Shown here: piece by piece, positions 45,537-54,388 of the stretch
Layout of the letters: every line of letters starts with the position of its first letter
Numbering within the stretch: position 1 is the first letter of the stretch
Assembly: GCF_000092045.1 (NCBI RefSeq)
Contig: NC_007762.1
Location: 130,230 to 194,229 of the forward strand
Source of the DNA: Rhizobium etli CFN 42
GTDB taxonomy: Bacteria > Pseudomonadota > Alphaproteobacteria > Rhizobiales > Rhizobiaceae
DNA length: 64,000 nt
Direction of reading: 5' to 3'
Position numbers and translations under genes: made by a program
The notes under the pieces: generated by a model
What the model was told of the DNA's origin: nothing
Seen by the model: the letters and a program-made list of their open reading frames with translations, nothing else
Databases searched by the model: none

Positions 45537-46151
45537 ATGCTCGATGCCGCCCTGATTCAACAATGCGCCGACCCTTCACTGAAGCCCGCGATCGTCGAGC
45601 AGTTCGTGACCGCGGCGGGCGCAAATGATCCCTTTGCCGTCACCGTCAAATCAGGTGGCAGATTGATCCTCGTTCCGAAGGCGACAACGCAGGACGAGGC
45701 AATGGCGATCATCCGGCAGTATGTCGGCCAGACCGTGGTGCGCGTCGGCCTGACGCAGTTTCCGGCGGGCGTTGGCGTGAAGGACGCCGCCGATCTGAAC
45801 TCCGATCTCGTCGATCCTTGCGAAAACCTCCGCAAGGGAACGGCGATGTTCGCCAAGGTCTTGCGGATCGTTGCCAAGTGGTACGGCAATCCGAAGAGCG
45901 ACGACGTCTTCCCCCAGATCTTCGACGATGCCGTCTATGCCTGGAAGAGTGGAGAGTTCGAGGGCGTGAGTGTCTTCCAGGCGGACGATCCCGGAAAAAG
46001 CGTCACGATCGACAATACGTTGCCTGCCAACCTGGACAAGGCCAGCGCGGACATACCGCCCGCGGATGCAAACACTGAAAGCGTCGAGAAAGGCGAGAGC
46101 GTTGGATCGGCAGAAATGCGGATCGACCTATCAAGGATTGGAGGACAATGA
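45537..46151 (+). CDS. traH: TraH-like transfer/virulence-type lytic or accessory protein
   Basis: A 204-residue protein starting MLDAALIQQCADPSLKPAIV. Conserved regions include DPFAVTVKSGGRLILVPKAT, GVGVKDAADLNSDLVDPCEN and GTAMFAKVLRIVAKWYGNPK. This is the fourth gene of traAFBH, as in Ti-type plasmids, and resembles VirB1/VirH-adjacent TraH proteins. A signal peptide is not evident. GGAGCCCAAG precedes the ATG. Its biochemical role is not established. Confidence 0.88.
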   Translation: MLDAALIQQCADPSLKPAIVEQFVTAAGANDPFAVTVKSGGRLILVPKATTQDEAMAIIRQYVGQTVVRVGLTQFPAGVGVKDAADLNSDLVDPCENLRKGTAMFAKVLRIVAKWYGNPKSDDVFPQIFDDAVYAWKSGEFEGVSVFQADDPGKSVTIDNTLPANLDKASADIPPADANTESVEKGESVGSAEMRIDLSRIGGQ

Positions 46152-46168
46152 TCTCCTTGGGAAGGCCG

Positions 46169-46546
46169 CTATGCCTCCGGAAGCGAATAGCGCGTGAGAA
46201 CAGCGTCCTCGCCATCGAGGATCACTTCGATGACTTCGTTGACCATAGCCTGCTCTCCCGCCAAATCCTGTAGTATGAGGGCAAACAATTCTCGTTGCTG
46301 CGCGGGAAGCACCTGCGGGACAATGATCACCAGGCCCGTATGCAATTCTTCTTTCGCGTACAGCTTCCGGAAGTCGCGAGCATTGTTCGTGACGAAGGTA
46401 AAATCCTCCTCGATGATCCGAGGCATCAGATCCCAGTCGGCTTCGCCGCTCAGTCCCAGCCAATTCACATGGAAGCAATCGTGGCCGTGCGCTTGAGCGA
46501 CGGCCACGAGAGACGTGTGAAGGCATTCATCGATAAGAAACTTCAC
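46169..46546 (-). CDS. DUF5615 PIN-like toxin
   Basis: A 125-residue protein, MKFLIDECLHTSLVAVAQAH with the first acidic residues of a PIN-like fold (LIDE), then WDLMPRIIEEDFTFVTNNAR with the second set (TNNARDF), and LHTGLVIIVPQ. This is the DUF5615 pattern, a VapC-like nuclease toxin. It overlaps the DUF433 gene by four bases (46543-46546), so the two form a toxin-antitoxin operon with the antitoxin first. Confidence 0.82.
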   Translation of the reverse strand: MKFLIDECLHTSLVAVAQAHGHDCFHVNWLGLSGEADWDLMPRIIEEDFTFVTNNARDFRKLYAKEELHTGLVIIVPQVLPAQQRELFALILQDLAGEQAMVNEVIEVILDGEDAVLTRYSLPEA

Positions 46547-47175
46547 GAGGTCGAGCCAGACGGTTTGGAGACGTTTTCGTTCCGAAGGCTCAGGCGCTTC
46601 ACGGATTTCACCTTCAGGCCCTGCTCAGAAAGCTTCCTCGGACGCCCCCTGGCGGGATGGGCCGCAACCCAGATCTCGGCAAGTTCCACCATGCGCTCGG
46701 TGAGCGACGGATAACCCTCGACGATTTCCGCTGTACTTGCGCCTTGGGTCTTCATCGCGGCAATTACTCGCACGGGAACACGGGTTCGCTTGAACACCGG
46801 CTCGCCGCCCGCGACACCCTTCACACTTTCGATCAGTCGTTCGGCTTCTCGAAGCGCCTCGGCCCGCGCGGCCAGTTGCTCCCGTGCCCGAGCGACGTCG
46901 ATAATGAGATAGTCGTCTGCTCTCACGGTTTCGGCATCGGGGTTCTGGTCGATCGTATCGAACAAGCGTTTGCGGCGCTCGGCAGACAAGATCGATCCGA
47001 CGCCATACCAGAGCTTCAACCGAAGCAGATCCTCATCGGTGAGCGCTCGACCCCGGCTGTCAACGAGATGAGTCTCGATGATCCGCTTGTCGATCGCATT
47101 GTGCACCGACTTAACAGCGACCTCACTGACAGCCGCCGCCTCGGCGGGCGTGTATGCGTGTGACGTGGTGGTCAT
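46543..47175 (-). CDS. DUF433-family antitoxin
   Basis: A 210-residue protein. The start is taken at ATG 47175 (MTTTSHAYTPAEAAAVSEVA) because GGAGAATGATT is just upstream. An ATG two codons earlier is possible. The N-terminal helix-turn-helix (AAVSEVAVKSVHNAIDKR) should bind its promoter. The C-terminal DUF433 domain (GGEPVFKRTRVPVRVIAAMK, TAEIVEGYPSLTERMVELAE) should neutralise the DUF5615 toxin. A palindrome lies directly upstream (47180-47197). It would act as a plasmid-addiction module. Confidence 0.82.
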   Translation of the reverse strand: MTTTSHAYTPAEAAAVSEVAVKSVHNAIDKRIIETHLVDSRGRALTDEDLLRLKLWYGVGSILSAERRKRLFDTIDQNPDAETVRADDYLIIDVARAREQLAARAEALREAERLIESVKGVAGGEPVFKRTRVPVRVIAAMKTQGASTAEIVEGYPSLTERMVELAEIWVAAHPARGRPRKLSEQGLKVKSVKRLSLRNENVSKPSGSTS

Positions 47176-47179
47176 AATC

Positions 47180-47197
47180 ATTCTCCTTGTGGAGAAT
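47180..47197. promoter_or_regulatory. Palindromic operator of the toxin-antitoxin pair
   Basis: ATTCTCC-TTGT-GGAGAAT is a perfect 7-bp dyad that overlaps the DUF433 ribosome site, with a TATTATAT-like -10 sequence beside it on the minus strand. It is probably bound by the antitoxin for autoregulation. Confidence 0.6.
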
Positions 47198-47278
47198 ATA
47201 TAATACAGCTCACGTACCCCGTAAAGACTGTGACCGAGCTTCTCGATACCGGGGTCCCGTCAGACCGGTAAGGAAGAT

Positions 47279-47500
47279 TCACTTCTTTTCCGGCGGCCGC
47301 TTCAGCAGATCAGATGCTTCCATTTCCAAAATCGCGGCCAGGCGGTCTACCACATCGATGCTCGCATTGTAGACGCTGCGCTCCAGAGAACTGATGTAAG
47401 TGCGATCGATATCTGCCCTGAAAGCAAGCTCTTCTTGCGACAGGCCTTTGGCCAGCCGCGCGGCTTTCAAATTTCGTGCAAATACCTCTCGAATCTCCAT
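47279..47500 (-). CDS. XRE-family transcriptional regulator
   Basis: A 73-residue cro/C1-type helix-turn-helix protein: FARNLKAARLAKGLSQEELA, FRADIDRTYISSLERSVYNA, and LAAILEMEASDLLKRPPEKK. It is a single domain, as in small plasmid repressors. It has a palindrome upstream (47520-47552) and lies between the toxin-antitoxin pair and traM. Its target is unknown. Confidence 0.9.
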   Translation of the reverse strand: MEIREVFARNLKAARLAKGLSQEELAFRADIDRTYISSLERSVYNASIDVVDRLAAILEMEASDLLKRPPEKK

Positions 47501-47519
47501 GATCGAGAGAGCATCGGCT

Positions 47520-47552
47520 TGTAGAGTATTTCACCACGGAGTATTCTCTACA
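47520..47552. promoter_or_regulatory. Inverted repeat upstream of the XRE gene
   Basis: TGTAGAG (47520-47526) and CTCTACA (47546-47552) with inner TATT/GTATT elements form a dyad 20 bases upstream of the XRE start. A likely autoregulatory operator or part of the promoter. Bases 47553-47728 hold the traM leader and no other gene. Confidence 0.5.
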
Positions 47553-47728
47553 AAGACATTCCGTTGACGAATCAAGATGATGCAGCAGCGTCAGAAAGTT
47601 AGTTTCGCGCGCGTGCTGAGCCGCTCAAAATATGAACTCCCTCCCATTCTGTGACGATCTGGTATTTAATCGCGAGCGTATGCAGCCTCGGCTCTTGACG
47701 TCACAAAATGCAATTTGAGGAGACGGGG

Positions 47729-48049
47729 ATGAAGGACGCCAGCTTATCCGGCGCAGACGAAACAAACGGAAGACAATCTCGTTACAGTTCGATGCTAAAA
47801 TCGGACTTGAAGGCGCTGGCTATTTCGGCAATCCGGGAACACCGTCGGCTCCTCGCAGCCGACCAAGCCGTATATGACGAGTGGGCGCACGCGAGCGACG
47901 ATCCGTCGATCTCCGGGTCGGTCCTTCAAGCTCTTCAAAACGAATACATCTCGCGCCAGAAGAAGTCTGAGAACCAGCAGGAGGAACTCTCGGAAATCCT
48001 GGACGCGCTCGGCTACGTTCCGGACGTGCTGCTTGAGAATAACGAGTAA
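47729..48049 (+). CDS. traM: TraM, quorum-sensing antiactivator
   Basis: A 106-residue protein from the ATG at 47729 (GAGGAGACGGGG upstream). An ATG at 47708 would add seven residues. The TraM core is clear: LKALAISAIREHRRLLAADQ, AVYDEWAHASDDPSISGSVL, and QALQNEYISRQKKSENQQEE, LSEILDALGYVPDVLL. TraM binds TraR and blocks DNA binding until the signal builds up. It converges on traR with three bases between stops. Confidence 0.92.
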   Translation: MKDASLSGADETNGRQSRYSSMLKSDLKALAISAIREHRRLLAADQAVYDEWAHASDDPSISGSVLQALQNEYISRQKKSENQQEELSEILDALGYVPDVLLENNE

Positions 48050-48052
48050 TCG

Positions 48053-48772
48053 TCAGAGCAGGCCACGATCCTTGGCAATGGCGACGAGCTGCGGCACGGA
48101 CTGGGCGTCAAACTTTTCACGCGCCTTGTCGAGATAGTGTTGCACGGTTCTAGCATTGATTCCGGTAAGCATCGCCGTTTCAGGTGCCGTTTTTCCCTTC
48201 GTCGCCCAAAGCAAGCACGTCATTTCCCGCGGTGATAGCGTTCGCTTCGGCGCCAGCTGTGTCCTCGCGGCTATGAAGCGCAGCCGGTAATGAACGACCA
48301 GCAACGCCTGCAAAGCTTGGAACGTCTGCTGCATCTCAACTAAGTCGGTCCTCGCTTCGGAAGTCGCAAACGTTAGCATCAGATGCGAGCCGAAACTGCC
48401 ATCGGTCCCTATCGTGACGCCGCTTCTTAGCCCATGATCCACGGCTTGTTCTCGGAATTTTCGAAGGTCGGACGTCCCGCGAGCTGGCCAATTATCTGCA
48501 GTCCACCCAAAGGCCTCCTGTCGACGCTTCGCCTCAGTGACTACGGGGTCTATCCGTGTATAGTGACCGGATAAATATGCTTCCTGCCAGTCTTTAGGAT
48601 AGTTGTTGAATGTACGGACTTCCGCACCTGACGCTTCGAGGTAAGCGTATCGCTCGAGCCCGAATGCAGCTCCATAGTTACGCAAAGCCACTTTGACCGA
48701 TACCTCGTCCTGTGACGCCTCAACGGTATCGATCAAATTCCTCAGTGCGTCATTCAATCTCACTCTCCCCAT
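48053..48772 (-). CDS. traR: TraR, LuxR-type activator of transfer
   Basis: A 239-residue regulator. The autoinducer-binding domain has the conserved Trp, Tyr, Asp and Trp residues (YPKDWQEAYLSGHYTRIDPV, then FGWTADNW). The C-terminal LuxR helix-turn-helix is LSPREMTCLLWATKGKTAPE and GINARTVQHYLDKAREKF. It should bind the acyl-homoserine lactone made by TraI (59279-59902) and activate the tra and trb operons from dyad boxes. TraM, next door, counters it. Confidence 0.9.
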   Translation of the reverse strand: MGRVRLNDALRNLIDTVEASQDEVSVKVALRNYGAAFGLERYAYLEASGAEVRTFNNYPKDWQEAYLSGHYTRIDPVVTEAKRRQEAFGWTADNWPARGTSDLRKFREQAVDHGLRSGVTIGTDGSFGSHLMLTFATSEARTDLVEMQQTFQALQALLVVHYRLRFIAARTQLAPKRTLSPREMTCLLWATKGKTAPETAMLTGINARTVQHYLDKAREKFDAQSVPQLVAIAKDRGLL

Positions 48773-48836
48773 GTTCGTGCCACTGTTCGAACATGCGACG
48801 GGAATGCGAGGAGATAAATCCCCCGAACCGATGCCC

Positions 48837-49622
48837 CTAACTTGGGGTACCCACGTGAGGCGTGATGAGGTTCAGGTGTACTGCATGAGCTATTGCGGCC
48901 GACAGCGTGGGGCAACCGAGCTTATAGCGTGCTGATTTGAGGTAGCCGCGTGTTGTATGCTCGGATAGTCCCAGGATCTTGCCAATGTCCTTGCTATCTT
49001 TGCCGCGCGAGGCCCAATGAAGGCACTCGATTTCCCGTGATCCGAGCGCAGGTACGGGATCATTCTCACCGTGGAGTTCGAACACTGCTTTGCGATGCAG
49101 AAGAAATCCAAGCTCAAGCCACTCTGGCAAAAACTGGCGCTCGATCAACGTCCATTCTTCATCACTCTTCTGGGAGTTGATCGAGAGGAGCGAACGCCTC
49201 GATTTGTCGACAATCGGGACAGAGACTCCGTTGGTGCCGATCCCATGCAGCTCGGCATCGACCATGAACTCTTGCGCAGTCTCGGTAATATCGATCTCGC
49301 GCCAATCGAAAGGCAACTGTCGAGAAAAGCCCTCCCGAATGATTGGATCGACGTTTATGTAATCGTTGAGCAAATAGCGTGAAACCCAGCTATCGGGATA
49401 GGTCGTTCGTACAAACGGAGCGTCAACGTTATCGACGATTGTTCTCGCAAGATGAAACGTGACGAAATCAATGGGATAGTGCGATTGGAATTCATCCAAA
49501 GCGGCCGCCACTGTCGCCGCATTTTTCATCGCGCTGAAAGCGTCGGGATAGGTGGTCGAATGCTCATTTTCCTGCATGCTTCTTTCCGTAACAGTGATTA
49601 TCGTTTGCGGGTTAGCGACCAT
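48837..49622 (-). CDS. Second LuxR-type regulator (BisR-like)
   Basis: A 261-residue quorum-sensing regulator. The ligand domain has YPDSWVSRYLLNDYINVDPI and LPFDWREID (Trp, Tyr, Asp, Trp conserved). The DNA-binding domain has LGSREIECLHWASRGKDSKD and GLSEHTTRGYLKSARYKLG. An ATG at 49577 (MQENEHSTTYPDAF) is an alternative start. On R. leguminosarum pRL1JI, BisR lies beside traR after the trb operon and lets traR respond to a signal from another cell. Gene order here matches, so BisR is a good guess, but orthology is not proved. Confidence 0.82.
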   Translation of the reverse strand: MVANPQTIITVTERSMQENEHSTTYPDAFSAMKNAATVAAALDEFQSHYPIDFVTFHLARTIVDNVDAPFVRTTYPDSWVSRYLLNDYINVDPIIREGFSRQLPFDWREIDITETAQEFMVDAELHGIGTNGVSVPIVDKSRRSLLSINSQKSDEEWTLIERQFLPEWLELGFLLHRKAVFELHGENDPVPALGSREIECLHWASRGKDSKDIGKILGLSEHTTRGYLKSARYKLGCPTLSAAIAHAVHLNLITPHVGTPS

Positions 49623-49740
49623 AGAATCGCCGAGCTAGTCGCTAAATGCAACCCCTGAGAGCGGGAAAAGACCGACATGCTGCGGCCTCCGCTATCGACG
49701 CGAGTATCTTTTGGAGCATTTGCAATGATAAGAGAACTCA

Positions 49741-51048
49741 TTACAGTTGCGACGGTCGATAAGCTTGCGGAAAAATAATATCCTGATCGACGAGCACATT
49801 GAATTTGTAGCCTGGTCGGATTTGGATCGTCGGCTGGACATTGAGGTTCTTCGAGATCGTCTGCTCGGCGACGCGACCGAAGCTTTCCGCGAAATTCCGC
49901 CTGGCCGCGTCGGACGCCGTGTCCTGCGTCGCAAGCGTTGAACTCTCCGGCATCGACATGTCGATCCCGGTTCCGATCAACGCGACGAGTGCTGCCGAAC
50001 TCCAGGTGCGCCAGAGATGCCGATCGACCTTGTCCTTGAAGCCACCATATCCTTCGGCATCCGTGCCGGCCATGCCGCCGATCTGCAGCGTCGATCCATT
50101 CGGAAAGATGAGGTCGGTCCAGACCACGAGGACACGCTCCTGGCCGAACGAAACTTTGGAATCGTAACGGCCAAAGAGCTTTGCCCCCTGCGGGATGAGA
50201 AGCCGGTAACCGGTGGCGCTGTCATAGACGTTCTGACTGACCTGCGCGCTGATGCGCCCCGGCAGGTCGGAGTTGAGGCCGGTGATCAACGTGGCGGGAA
50301 TGACGGAGCCGCGCTTTAGTTCGTAGGGCGACATTTGAGGCACGACCTGGTTCGGCAGATAGCCGAGATCCTTGATGTCCTGATTGAAAAAGTCCTCCTT
50401 GGAACCCTGGGCATTCTGGTCGACGTTCTGGCCCATGAGCCCGGATTTCATGGCGGCGGCGTAGAGGTCCGAGGCATTGTTGGCTGTCGCAGTCGTCGTC
50501 TGCCGGCTTGCGTCCGTGGAGTTGTTGGCGGCTTTCTCGACATCGGAGATATCCACCTTCAACGGCGAGTCCAGCGCCGTTGCCCGCGCCTGCAGCCGGG
50601 CCATCCTTTGGCGCTGAGCCTCGCGGAAATATTGCTCGTCCTGCTCCCGCTTCAGGCGCGCCTTCCATTCCTCTTCGGATTCAAGCCTCGGCCGCCGTTC
50701 TTCCCTCTCCGTCGGCCGGCGGTCTACAATGGGTGTTTCCTTCTCAGCCTTCTGTTCGACGGCGGGCGTTGGCTGAAACGCCTCACGTTCCACCGGCTCG
50801 CCGATGATGCCGTCCGTGACGCCGCGTTTGAGTTGGTCTCCGAAGTTCGTTGCGGGAGCATTCGAGGCGCTGTCGAGTTCGATGTTCCGATTGAAGGGGA
50901 GCCCGCGCCATGAAAGTCCGATCACCACCACGCCGACGAACAGCGCGATGATGACGATGGCGATGATGACCGGCAGCCGATTGAGACGGCGCATGCCTTT
51001 CTGATCGTCAGCCTGATTGGATGCGCCCAGCTGGAGCGATTGGACCAT
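49741..51048 (-). CDS. trbI: TrbI, T4SS VirB10-like channel protein
   Basis: A 435-residue protein. A single membrane segment near the N-terminus (LPVIIAIVIIALFVGVVVIG), a Pro/Glu/Arg-rich linker (residues about 80-150), then the VirB10 C-terminal domain: VIPATLITGLNSDLPGRISA, LLIPQGAKLFGRYDSKVSFG, and QERVLVVWTDLIFPNGSTLQ. It spans from inner to outer membrane in the mating apparatus. Last gene of the trb operon. Confidence 0.95.
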   Translation of the reverse strand: MVQSLQLGASNQADDQKGMRRLNRLPVIIAIVIIALFVGVVVIGLSWRGLPFNRNIELDSASNAPATNFGDQLKRGVTDGIIGEPVEREAFQPTPAVEQKAEKETPIVDRRPTEREERRPRLESEEEWKARLKREQDEQYFREAQRQRMARLQARATALDSPLKVDISDVEKAANNSTDASRQTTTATANNASDLYAAAMKSGLMGQNVDQNAQGSKEDFFNQDIKDLGYLPNQVVPQMSPYELKRGSVIPATLITGLNSDLPGRISAQVSQNVYDSATGYRLLIPQGAKLFGRYDSKVSFGQERVLVVWTDLIFPNGSTLQIGGMAGTDAEGYGGFKDKVDRHLWRTWSSAALVALIGTGIDMSMPESSTLATQDTASDAARRNFAESFGRVAEQTISKNLNVQPTIQIRPGYKFNVLVDQDIIFPQAYRPSQL

Positions 51049-51060
51049 GTCCGCCTCCCC

Positions 51061-51498
51061 TCAATTCCGCTGGATGATTGAGAGCGGGCTTGCCGGCGTG
51101 GCGCCGGCTGCCGTTGTCGTGTAGGCCCGGCCGAGGACGATCGACTGCGTTGAAAGCTGTGCGAGCACCTGACCGTCGACGCCATCGAGCGAATAGGCGA
51201 GCTCGACCGGTTTCACGTCCTTTCCGACCTTGCCGTCCTTGACGACCGTGTAGCCCCATCCTTTCAGCGCCGCCTCCAGTGCCGTTGCGAAGTCCGAGGA
51301 GTCCTTTTGAATTTTAAGCGTCGTCGCACCTGCCGGACCGATCTGTTCGGCGAGCCGACTCGCCATGTCGCCGGCAATCGCACTTGCAGCGGGGCCAGTG
51401 ACCGCGACGGGCGTGGAACTGGTCGTCAATCCGTCTTCGGCTGTCTGGCACCCTGAAAGCAGGGTGCCGGCGACGATGATGACGAGAAGCTTGCGCAT
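51061..51498 (-). CDS. trbH: TrbH, lipoprotein
   Basis: A 145-residue lipoprotein with signal MRKLLVIIVAGTLLSGCQTA, whose lipobox LSGC fixes the mature Cys at about residue 17. The body includes ASAIAGDMASRLAEQIGPAG and SFDATALEAALKGWGY-like SSDFATALEAALKGWGYTVV. TrbH is a component of Ti/RP4-type mating systems. It is 3 bases from trbG and 12 from trbI. Confidence 0.9.
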   Translation of the reverse strand: MRKLLVIIVAGTLLSGCQTAEDGLTTSSTPVAVTGPAASAIAGDMASRLAEQIGPAGATTLKIQKDSSDFATALEAALKGWGYTVVKDGKVGKDVKPVELAYSLDGVDGQVLAQLSTQSIVLGRAYTTTAAGATPASPLSIIQRN

Positions 51499-51501
51499 GG
51501 T

Positions 51502-52314
51502 TCAGCCTCCCCGCCGGATGGTGATTTTTTGCTGACGCCAGCCGACGCCGGAGACGAGGATCGCTTTGTCGATCGCGTAGTCGACGATCATCATGTCGTT
51601 CTTCATCCTGTAGTTGACGATGCGGTTCTGACCGCCGCTGACGACGAAGAGCACCGGTGCATCCTGGCTCGAGACTGATTTCGAGAATTGAATGTATGTT
51701 TTCATACCATCCGAATAGACACGCTTCGGCTTCCAGGACGCGCTGCCGTTCACCGAGTAGGAGAAGTTCAGTTTGTCAGGTGCCGTCCCGGAGATGCCGC
51801 CGGTCTCGAGCCGGGAATTGATATCGGCGAGCTTGGTCGAGACGTCCTCCGGGTACTCGAAGCCGACGCGGGCCATATATTGGCTCGGATGAGACTTGAG
51901 TTGAATATGATAGGTGCGGCGCGATGTCGTGACCACCATCGAGGTGACGAGCCCCGGTTCCGATGGTTTGACGATCAGGTGGATCGCCTGCCCGCCGGTG
52001 GCGCCCGAGGTCGCCGGTTCCACCTTCCACCGCACGGTGTCTCCAACCAAGACATCGCGGACGATTTCGCCACCTTGCAATTCGATATCACAGACCTGCA
52101 GCGGCGAGCAGACGACCGACGGCTGCGTTTCGCCAAAGAGGAAGATGACCTTGCCATCGGGGCCGGTCGTCACCAGCCCTGACGTCCCACGCCACTTCCT
52201 GGAGATGTTCGTCCCCTTCACCTCGTTGTTCGTCATGCTCTGCGCCTCAGCGCCCCCGACAAAGACGAGCCCGGCCAGGCAGCCGGCGGCTGCGATCAAT
52301 CCTGTTCTGTGCAT
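51502..52314 (-). CDS. trbG: TrbG, VirB9-like protein
   Basis: A 270-residue periplasmic protein. A signal peptide ([20 protein letters not shown], cut near GGAEAQS) precedes a VirB9/CagX domain with [40 protein letters not shown], and a C-terminal [18 protein letters not shown]. The ATG at 52314 has AGGGGA upstream. An ATG at 52350 would put residues ahead of the signal and is unlikely. Confidence 0.93.
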   Translation of the reverse strand: MHRTGLIAAAGCLAGLVFVGGAEAQSMTNNEVKGTNISRKWRGTSGLVTTGPDGKVIFLFGETQPSVVCSPLQVCDIELQGGEIVRDVLVGDTVRWKVEPATSGATGGQAIHLIVKPSEPGLVTSMVVTTSRRTYHIQLKSHPSQYMARVGFEYPEDVSTKLADINSRLETGGISGTAPDKLNFSYSVNGSASWKPKRVYSDGMKTYIQFSKSVSSQDAPVLFVVSGGQNRIVNYRMKNDMMIVDYAIDKAILVSGVGWRQQKITIRRGG

Positions 52315-52331
52315 TGAGAAATCCCCTGCCC

Positions 52332-52994
52332 TTAAAGCTGCGCTGTCCAATCGAAATCCCGGACGTAGAGACCGATCGGATTGAGGCGGATCGTCGCCTC
52401 ATCCTGCGGCGCGGTGAGCGTAACCGTCGCGATCCCGCGGAATCTGCGTGTGCCGATTTCCTTGCCCTTCCGGTCCCGTTCGTATTCAGTCCAGTCGATC
52501 TGATAGGTCTGGTTCGACAGCGCCACGATGTTGTTGACCTCGATCGCCACCGTCGACGATTTCGCCTTCTCGAATGGGGAATTGCCGCGGAACCAGGCGT
52601 TGATCTTCTCGGTCGATGGATCAGATGTTCGAAGGAGTGCGTAGGTCCGGTCGATATATTTTTTCTGCACCACGGCATCGGGTGTGATCGAACGGAAGCT
52701 GGTGACGAAATTGCCGAGTGTGGCACGCACCACCCGGACATCCGCATATTCGATTTGTTCAGGGAAGCCCGCGGTCACCGCCGTGCCCAGTTTATCGACC
52801 CGGACGATATAGGGAACCAGCTTGACCTGAGTGCTGAGATACATCGAATAGCCAAAGCCTATGACGGCCATGGTCAGACCGAGAATGCCGACAATGCGCC
52901 ATGCGGCGGCTGCCTGGACATAGGAGCCGTATCGCTCGCTCCATTCCTGGCGCGCAGCGAGATACGGGTTTTCGGGGGCGCGGTTCGCTGCCAT
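52332..52994 (-). CDS. trbF: TrbF, VirB8-like protein
   Basis: A 220-residue inner-membrane protein: short cytoplasmic N-terminus ([20 protein letters not shown]), one membrane segment ([20 protein letters not shown]), then the periplasmic VirB8/TrbF domain ([40 protein letters not shown]). It nucleates assembly of the channel. Gene order trbL-trbF-trbG is conserved. Confidence 0.93.
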   Translation of the reverse strand: MAANRAPENPYLAARQEWSERYGSYVQAAAAWRIVGILGLTMAVIGFGYSMYLSTQVKLVPYIVRVDKLGTAVTAGFPEQIEYADVRVVRATLGNFVTSFRSITPDAVVQKKYIDRTYALLRTSDPSTEKINAWFRGNSPFEKAKSSTVAIEVNNIVALSNQTYQIDWTEYERDRKGKEIGTRRFRGIATVTLTAPQDEATIRLNPIGLYVRDFDWTAQL

Positions 52995-53018
52995 CGATCG
53001 ATCACTTTCTGATTGCTG

Positions 53019-54194
53019 TTAGTCTTTGCGTTCGGGAGGTGATTTTGGTCCGCTTTGCCCGCTGCGCGCCTGATCGAGCTTGGAATTGGCGAGCCCCAGG
53101 ATAGACCCGGCATAGGCGCCGGGAGAGCCGATGGCCTTCTCCTTGGCAGCCGAGCCCGCTGCTTTTCCTGCCGAGCCGATCCCTGCGCCGAAACCTCGGA
53201 GCATCGCTCCTGCAACGGAGGACCCTGCGGCCCGCGCGCTTTGACCAGCCGCGAACCCTGCGCCCGTCGCGCCGGCCGCGAGGAAACCCGCGCCGGTCGC
53301 GAAGGATGCCGCCTGCCCACCGTGCCGGATTGCTTCCATGCCGCCCGAGACGGAGGCGCCCTGAACGACACCCTGAATGATGTTCGGCACATACATGGCG
53401 ATGATGAAGACCACGACCGAGATCCCGGCGATGGCGAGCGTCGTCACGAACTGGTCCGAGGAGGCAGTTGGCGCGTTTGCCAGACCCATGAGGACTTCGG
53501 ACCCGATCTTCGCGATCATGACTAACGCCATCAGCTTCATGCCGACGCCGAAGGCGTAGACGAGATAGCGGACAGCAAAGTCCTTGGTAAAGGAGGATCC
53601 CCCCAGCCCGAGCATGATCATGCCGGCAAGCAGACCGACATACATCTCGACCATGACCGACACGAAAATTGCTGCGACCAGCGAGAAGCAGATGACGACG
53701 ACACCCATCGCCAGCACGGCCGCGATCGCCAAAGCATTGTCCTCGAACACGCCGAATTGTGCCTGCTGCGACATTTGCGAGGCAACCCGGATGCCTGCGT
53801 CGAACACTTCGGCGGGCGACGCGGATCCGCCGCCGGCGCCAATCTGGAAGAGGCTGTCGACGACCGCTCGGGCAAAAGTCGGCCCTTGCGTGAGAACAAA
53901 GGCGAAAAAGCCAATGAACATGATGCGCCGGACAAGCTCAGCAAACCAGCTGTCGAGGGAGGCCGCCTGGAGCGCCAGCCAGACCGCGGCAATGCCCACC
54001 TCGATAGTTGCCAGGATCCAGAACAGAGATTTCGCCGCATCCATGATGGTGGTCTCCCACCCTTTAGCGGCGGTGGAAACCTGATTTTCTAGTTCTGTCA
54101 GGACTTGTCCCTGTTGCGCGAAGGCAGGAGCTGCAAAGACGAGGCAAAGGAGGCCAGCGATCAGGAACGATTGTTCAAGGGTGCGTTTCACCAT
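53019..54194 (-). CDS. trbL: TrbL, polytopic T4SS protein (VirB6-like)
   Basis: A 391-residue membrane protein from MVKRTLEQSFLIAGLLCLVF (ATG 54194). A cleavable signal (AAPAFAQQGQ) is followed by about six membrane segments, for example LFWILATIEVGIAAVWLALQ and LAIAAVLAMGVVVICFSLVA. The tail after residue 300 is Gly/Ala-rich (GAGFLAAGATGAGFAAGQSA), as in VirB6/TrbL proteins. The start overlaps the end of trbK by 7 bases. Confidence 0.93.
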   Translation of the reverse strand: MVKRTLEQSFLIAGLLCLVFAAPAFAQQGQVLTELENQVSTAAKGWETTIMDAAKSLFWILATIEVGIAAVWLALQAASLDSWFAELVRRIMFIGFFAFVLTQGPTFARAVVDSLFQIGAGGGSASPAEVFDAGIRVASQMSQQAQFGVFEDNALAIAAVLAMGVVVICFSLVAAIFVSVMVEMYVGLLAGMIMLGLGGSSFTKDFAVRYLVYAFGVGMKLMALVMIAKIGSEVLMGLANAPTASSDQFVTTLAIAGISVVVFIIAMYVPNIIQGVVQGASVSGGMEAIRHGGQAASFATGAGFLAAGATGAGFAAGQSARAAGSSVAGAMLRGFGAGIGSAGKAAGSAAKEKAIGSPGAYAGSILGLANSKLDQARSGQSGPKSPPERKD

Positions 54195-54388
54195 CTTGGG
54201 CGCATCTCCTGGCCGTCCTTGATCGGCGGCGGCTCCATGTTCGAGCCGAAGAACTTCTCCCTGACGGTGCGTTGTTCTTCGGCGAGCGCAGGCTTGTTGG
54301 ATTCCTTGGAATTGACGATCAGCACGGTCGCCGCTGAGGAGAAAGCTGCCACAAGCGCGAGCACGGCAATGACAACGGCGCGGCTCAC
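54188..54388 (-). CDS. trbK: TrbK, entry-exclusion-type protein
   Basis: A 66-residue protein from a GTG at 54388, which overlaps the trbJ stop (GGTGA). The N-terminal hydrophobic segment (VVIAVLALVAAFSSAATVLI) is followed by a short hydrophilic part ending REKFFGSNMEPPPIKDGQEM. Matching REKFF...QxMxPRW ends occur in trbJ just upstream, which suggests a partial duplication of that motif. TrbK limits uptake of the same plasmid in related systems. Confidence 0.82.
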   Translation of the reverse strand: MSRAVVIAVLALVAAFSSAATVLIVNSKESNKPALAEEQRTVREKFFGSNMEPPPIKDGQEMRPRW

